This document shows, in pieces, positions 26,018 through 28,429 of a stretch of DNA of 28,429 bases (positions within the stretch are counted from its first letter, which is position 1; each line of letters begins with the position of its first letter). Source of the DNA: a virus; IMG/VR virus record IMGVR_UViG_3300032193_000308, positions 1 through 28,429 of that record. One strand, given 5' to 3'. Both the position numbers and the translations under genes were made by a program. The notes beneath the pieces were generated by a model, which had not been told where the DNA came from, made no database searches, and saw only the letters and a program-made list of their open reading frames with translations.

Positions 26018-27817
26018 TTACTCGGAAAATGTAGTAAATTTACTCTTTGTAATGTCAACATCTAGATATACATTACGTAAAGCGTTCAAATCTTTATTTC
26101 GAGGTGTTACGCGAACCTCAATCTTATTGTCAAAGAAGGATCCTTTGATAATTGTCAACTTATCAATGATGACTTCACCCTTCATATAATCAACCTTTCC
26201 GATAGACTCGAACAATACGATTTTATCGCCGGTTGGACCTAATGTATATAGGTAGACTTCACCATCATTATCTTCGAAATATGCTGTTAAATTGGGGAAT
26301 TGACTGATCACAAATCCTGTAGACTGAACAATAGGAGTTCCACAATATTCAGCGAATTCATTCTGATAACACAACTCATAATAAGACTCGGAATTGATGT
26401 TTGGATAGAAATCCTTCCTCATTGTAGCAGTGGTCTCATTTGACGTAATTACACGATCAGCATTATCAATGATAGATACAAACTTACTGTATCTAAACTT
26501 ACCGTTAAATTTCTCAGTATCTGATTGGGCAATGTAATCTTCTACAGATGTAATTACCTTTTTCTTGATATCATCTGGTTTTGCTGTGGTAATCTTGCTG
26601 TTGTAATAGATGTTACTGTTTAGTTCTACAAACAGAATAGAGGGATCAATGATCTCTGGAGTCACAGAAGCAACCATATAAGGTTTTAGACCATCAACAA
26701 TCTGCTTCTTGGTGAAACTAGACAGTCTAGAAGAGTTTTTAGGTTTGATTACAATCTTGACCTTACCGTACTCGGGATTGACCTCTTCCTCCCCTCCATA
26801 AGTGATAATATCAGCAACAGATGGATAGATGTTCCTACCTACAATAATGGCAGCATAGTCCGCTGCTGTGACCGCTCTGTCCTGTGTTCCGAAGAACTTA
26901 GGGGCATTGTACTTGATAGAACTAATACTTTCGATGTCTTCGCCACCATCAGAAGTAACGATAGTGTCGATTGTGATATCAGCAGGGAAGTTTGTATTGC
27001 CTAGAGAGTCTTCTAAGATACCAGCAAACGTAAATGACCTTGCTCCGTTGGTAACAGGACCGTTTGTGATGATATATGTAATCTCAACTAAGTTTCCGTT
27101 GTCTAATGCTGATCCTAGTGTTCCATCACCAAAGAAGATTTCATATCTCTCGTCTTCAGTCTCTTCAATGAAGAATACATCGGAGTCAGCTTTTACATTT
27201 AAAATATTGTCGGAATACTCGTAATCCGTGAATCGGGTGGATTGCTCACTCTCAAATACACGTACACGTACCGTATTCGTGTCAACCCTTTGGTTATCAA
27301 TGACAAAGCGTTGATCTAGTGTCGAATTGACGGTAAAAGAACTCTTAATTAACTTTCCTTCGTAAATAGGTACTTCAGCAAAAGAAGCGAAGTTAGAATT
27401 GACAGGAACTGTGATATCGTCTGCTGTAATATACTGATACAGGATATCATCAAAGATTGTGGTAAATCCAGTTCCTTTCTTTAAATTGATTGTGGTTGGT
27501 GCTGTACCAGTAAAATTAACAGCAAATGTAAGATAAGCAACAGGTGCTCTCTTAGATCTTGGTTGATAACCAAGACTCTTTGCTAAATTAACTACATTCT
27601 CTCTTAATGATGCCGAATCTAAAAATAACTCGTTCGCTACCATATTGGTATTGAACGCTGTATAATATGTGTTGTATGCTAGAACATCCAAAAGGATGCT
27701 CATAGCAGAACCCTCAAAATCATAATCTGTAAAATCAGATTGTGTTCTGAGGTATTCCTTTAATGTTTGTTTTATCTCAGCAAAGTCTGTATTTGCTAGT
27801 TGTACGTAAGATGGCAT
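26018..27817 (-). CDS. 6: Baseplate wedge subunit, T4 gp6-like (baseplate J family)
   Basis: A 599-residue protein close in length to T4 gp6. Its N-terminus (MPSYVQLANTDFAEIKQTLK; then DYDFEGSAMSILLDVLAYNT and NELFLDSASLRENVVNLAKS, to about residue 90) is classic gp6. FFGDGTLGSALDNGNLVEI near 230-250 and APKFFGTQDRAVTAADYAAI near 305-325 are further family signatures. gp6 forms the inner ring that joins the baseplate wedges around the hub and works with gp25 and gp53 at the sheath-initiating face. The gene follows the gp25 stop by 10 bases and precedes the giant protein by 7, an operon-like arrangement. No strong ribosome site is visible before the ATG. It looks complete and intact. Confidence 0.95.
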   Translation of the reverse strand: MPSYVQLANTDFAEIKQTLKEYLRTQSDFTDYDFEGSAMSILLDVLAYNTYYTAFNTNMVANELFLDSASLRENVVNLAKSLGYQPRSKRAPVAYLTFAVNFTGTAPTTINLKKGTGFTTIFDDILYQYITADDITVPVNSNFASFAEVPIYEGKLIKSSFTVNSTLDQRFVIDNQRVDTNTVRVRVFESEQSTRFTDYEYSDNILNVKADSDVFFIEETEDERYEIFFGDGTLGSALDNGNLVEITYIITNGPVTNGARSFTFAGILEDSLGNTNFPADITIDTIVTSDGGEDIESISSIKYNAPKFFGTQDRAVTAADYAAIIVGRNIYPSVADIITYGGEEEVNPEYGKVKIVIKPKNSSRLSSFTKKQIVDGLKPYMVASVTPEIIDPSILFVELNSNIYYNSKITTAKPDDIKKKVITSVEDYIAQSDTEKFNGKFRYSKFVSIIDNADRVITSNETTATMRKDFYPNINSESYYELCYQNEFAEYCGTPIVQSTGFVISQFPNLTAYFEDNDGEVYLYTLGPTGDKIVLFESIGKVDYMKGEVIIDKLTIIKGSFFDNKIEVRVTPRNKDLNALRNVYLDVDITKSKFTTFSE

Positions 27818-27827
27818 TGTAGTTCAG

Positions 27828-28214
27828 TTACTGTCTTTCTAAGAATAACTCGGTTGTAACTCTTTGGTCACGTCCAGTGATAATGTAATCTAACTCAACG
27901 TCGTAACCATCATCGGCATCATTAGGGAATACATCGACTCTAATTACCGTGATTCTAGGTTCATAGTTTTTCAATACATCACGAATTTCAGTCTCTACAA
28001 TAGAAGCACTACCAAAATCAAGTGGTTCGAACAATACTTCCCTTAATCTAGTACCAATATCACTATTAAACAGTCTTTCACGCTTGTTTGTTAATAATAA
28101 CGAACGGATAGACTGTTTAATTGCTGCATCATCTTTTACTACCTGTAAGTCATCTGTAACAGGATGAGACTTAAAAGTCAAACTAAAATCTTTAAAGTCC
28201 GGTACTTGAGGCAT
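27828..28214 (-). CDS. 25: Baseplate wedge subunit, T4 gp25-like (GPW/gp25 family)
   Basis: A 128-residue protein, the usual length for gp25 (132 in T4). It carries the family core: AIKQSIRSLLLTNKRERLF near residues 30-48, DIGTRLREVLFEPLDFGSA near 51-69 and LKNYEPRITVIRVDV near 86-100. The N-terminus (VPDFKDFSLTF) also fits. gp25 is a lysozyme-like-fold wedge protein with no known enzyme activity, and forms the platform where the tail sheath starts. An AAAGGAAG at 28228-28235 could act as ribosome site, although its 13-base spacing to the ATG is long. The stop is 10 bases before the gp6 start. The neighbouring gp6, its structural partner, supports the assignment. Confidence 0.94.
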   Translation of the reverse strand: MPQVPDFKDFSLTFKSHPVTDDLQVVKDDAAIKQSIRSLLLTNKRERLFNSDIGTRLREVLFEPLDFGSASIVETEIRDVLKNYEPRITVIRVDVFPNDADDGYDVELDYIITGRDQRVTTELFLERQ

Positions 28215-28234
28215 GTAAGAGATCTATCTTCCTT

Positions 28235-28242
28235 TATTTATT
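28235..28242 (-). promoter_or_regulatory. Possible late-promoter box AATAAATA upstream of gp25
   Basis: AATAAATA on the minus strand fits the relaxed cyanophage late box NATAAATA and overlaps the stop of the 59-residue gene. It sits 20 bases before the gp25 ATG. If used, the start would fall at or just inside the AAAGGAAG ribosome site, which argues against it. It may simply be AT-rich spacer. Confidence 0.3.
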
Positions 28243-28420
28243 ACAGATCCTCGAAGAACTCAGTATAATCCTCTACAGTCAACTTAATCGTCTGATGGAC
28301 TCTTTTAAGTGCTTCACTCTTTTCTTTCTTACTAAGATATCGTTCCGAAGCATAATCAGTAATTAATGTCATCCCACTTTCAATAAATTCTTTACTTTTA
28401 TCGACAGGACTATTAGCCAT
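28241..28420 (-). CDS. 59-residue unknown protein upstream of gp25
   Basis: ATG at 28420-28418 reads to TAA at 28243-28241, giving 59 residues that begin MANSPVDKSKEFIESGMTLI and end DYTEFFEDL. It is charged and looks mostly helical (YLSKKEKSEALKRVHQTI), with no membrane segment or cysteine. I do not recognise the family. It ends 26 bases before gp25 in the same direction, so it is probably co-transcribed. Only nine bases lie upstream in the window and they stay open in frame (GGTTTTTTC), so the true start could lie outside and the protein could be longer. A second in-frame ATG is at residue 17. A small late protein tied to baseplate assembly is a guess from position only. Confidence 0.6.
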   Translation of the reverse strand: MANSPVDKSKEFIESGMTLITDYASERYLSKKEKSEALKRVHQTIKLTVEDYTEFFEDL

Positions 28421-28429
28421 GAAAAAACC

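Noticed and set aside
26868-27224. Plus-strand frame of 118 codons
   Set aside because: It is fully antisense to the well-recognised gp6 gene and has no motif or ribosome site supporting it.

Overview
The window reads as the baseplate and tail-structure module of a T4-like marine myovirus (cyanophage or pelagiphage type). The evidence is a run of virion genes, all on the minus strand and almost without gaps. It holds recognisable T4-type baseplate wedge genes 25, 6 and 8, the DUF4815 and YHYH-domain structural proteins typical of marine T4-like phages, and a perfect T4 late-promoter box (TATAAATA). The sequence is AT-rich, with many AGA/ACA/GTA codons. No host-like gene, tRNA, integrase, transposase or CRISPR was seen. 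The host cannot be fixed from this window.

Layout in transcription order (right to left): a 59-residue unknown protein (28241-28420); gp25 (27828-28214); gp6 (26018-27817); a 4007-residue giant structural protein in the usual gene 7 position, with a YHYH domain (13987-26010); a late promoter and strong ribosome binding site; gp8 (11943-13934); a textbook intrinsic terminator (11904-11929); a 2698-residue DUF4815 protein (3785-11881); a 66-residue coiled-coil protein (3583-3783); and the first 1197 codons of another giant repeat protein that runs off the left edge (1-3593). The longest gap between genes is 61 bases, so there is no gene-free stretch to describe.

The gp25, gp6 and gp8 homologues, with the gene-7-position protein, should build the baseplate wedges at the host end of the tail. 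The DUF4815 protein, the small coiled-coil protein and the partial repeat protein are probably peripheral baseplate or fibre components. Nearly 24 kb of the 28 kb goes to three very large proteins assembled from short recurring modules: GxGY repeats, an 'RG' beta module, 'DGxxQ' repeats and Cys-xx-Asp repeats.

The least explained parts are about 1,150 residues at the C-terminal side of the 4007-residue protein, which contain a recent internal duplication, and the roughly 140-residue Cys-containing repeat of the partial protein. No enzyme, defence system or metabolic gene was found. The novelty here lies in structural proteins and in a terminator placed between two late genes.
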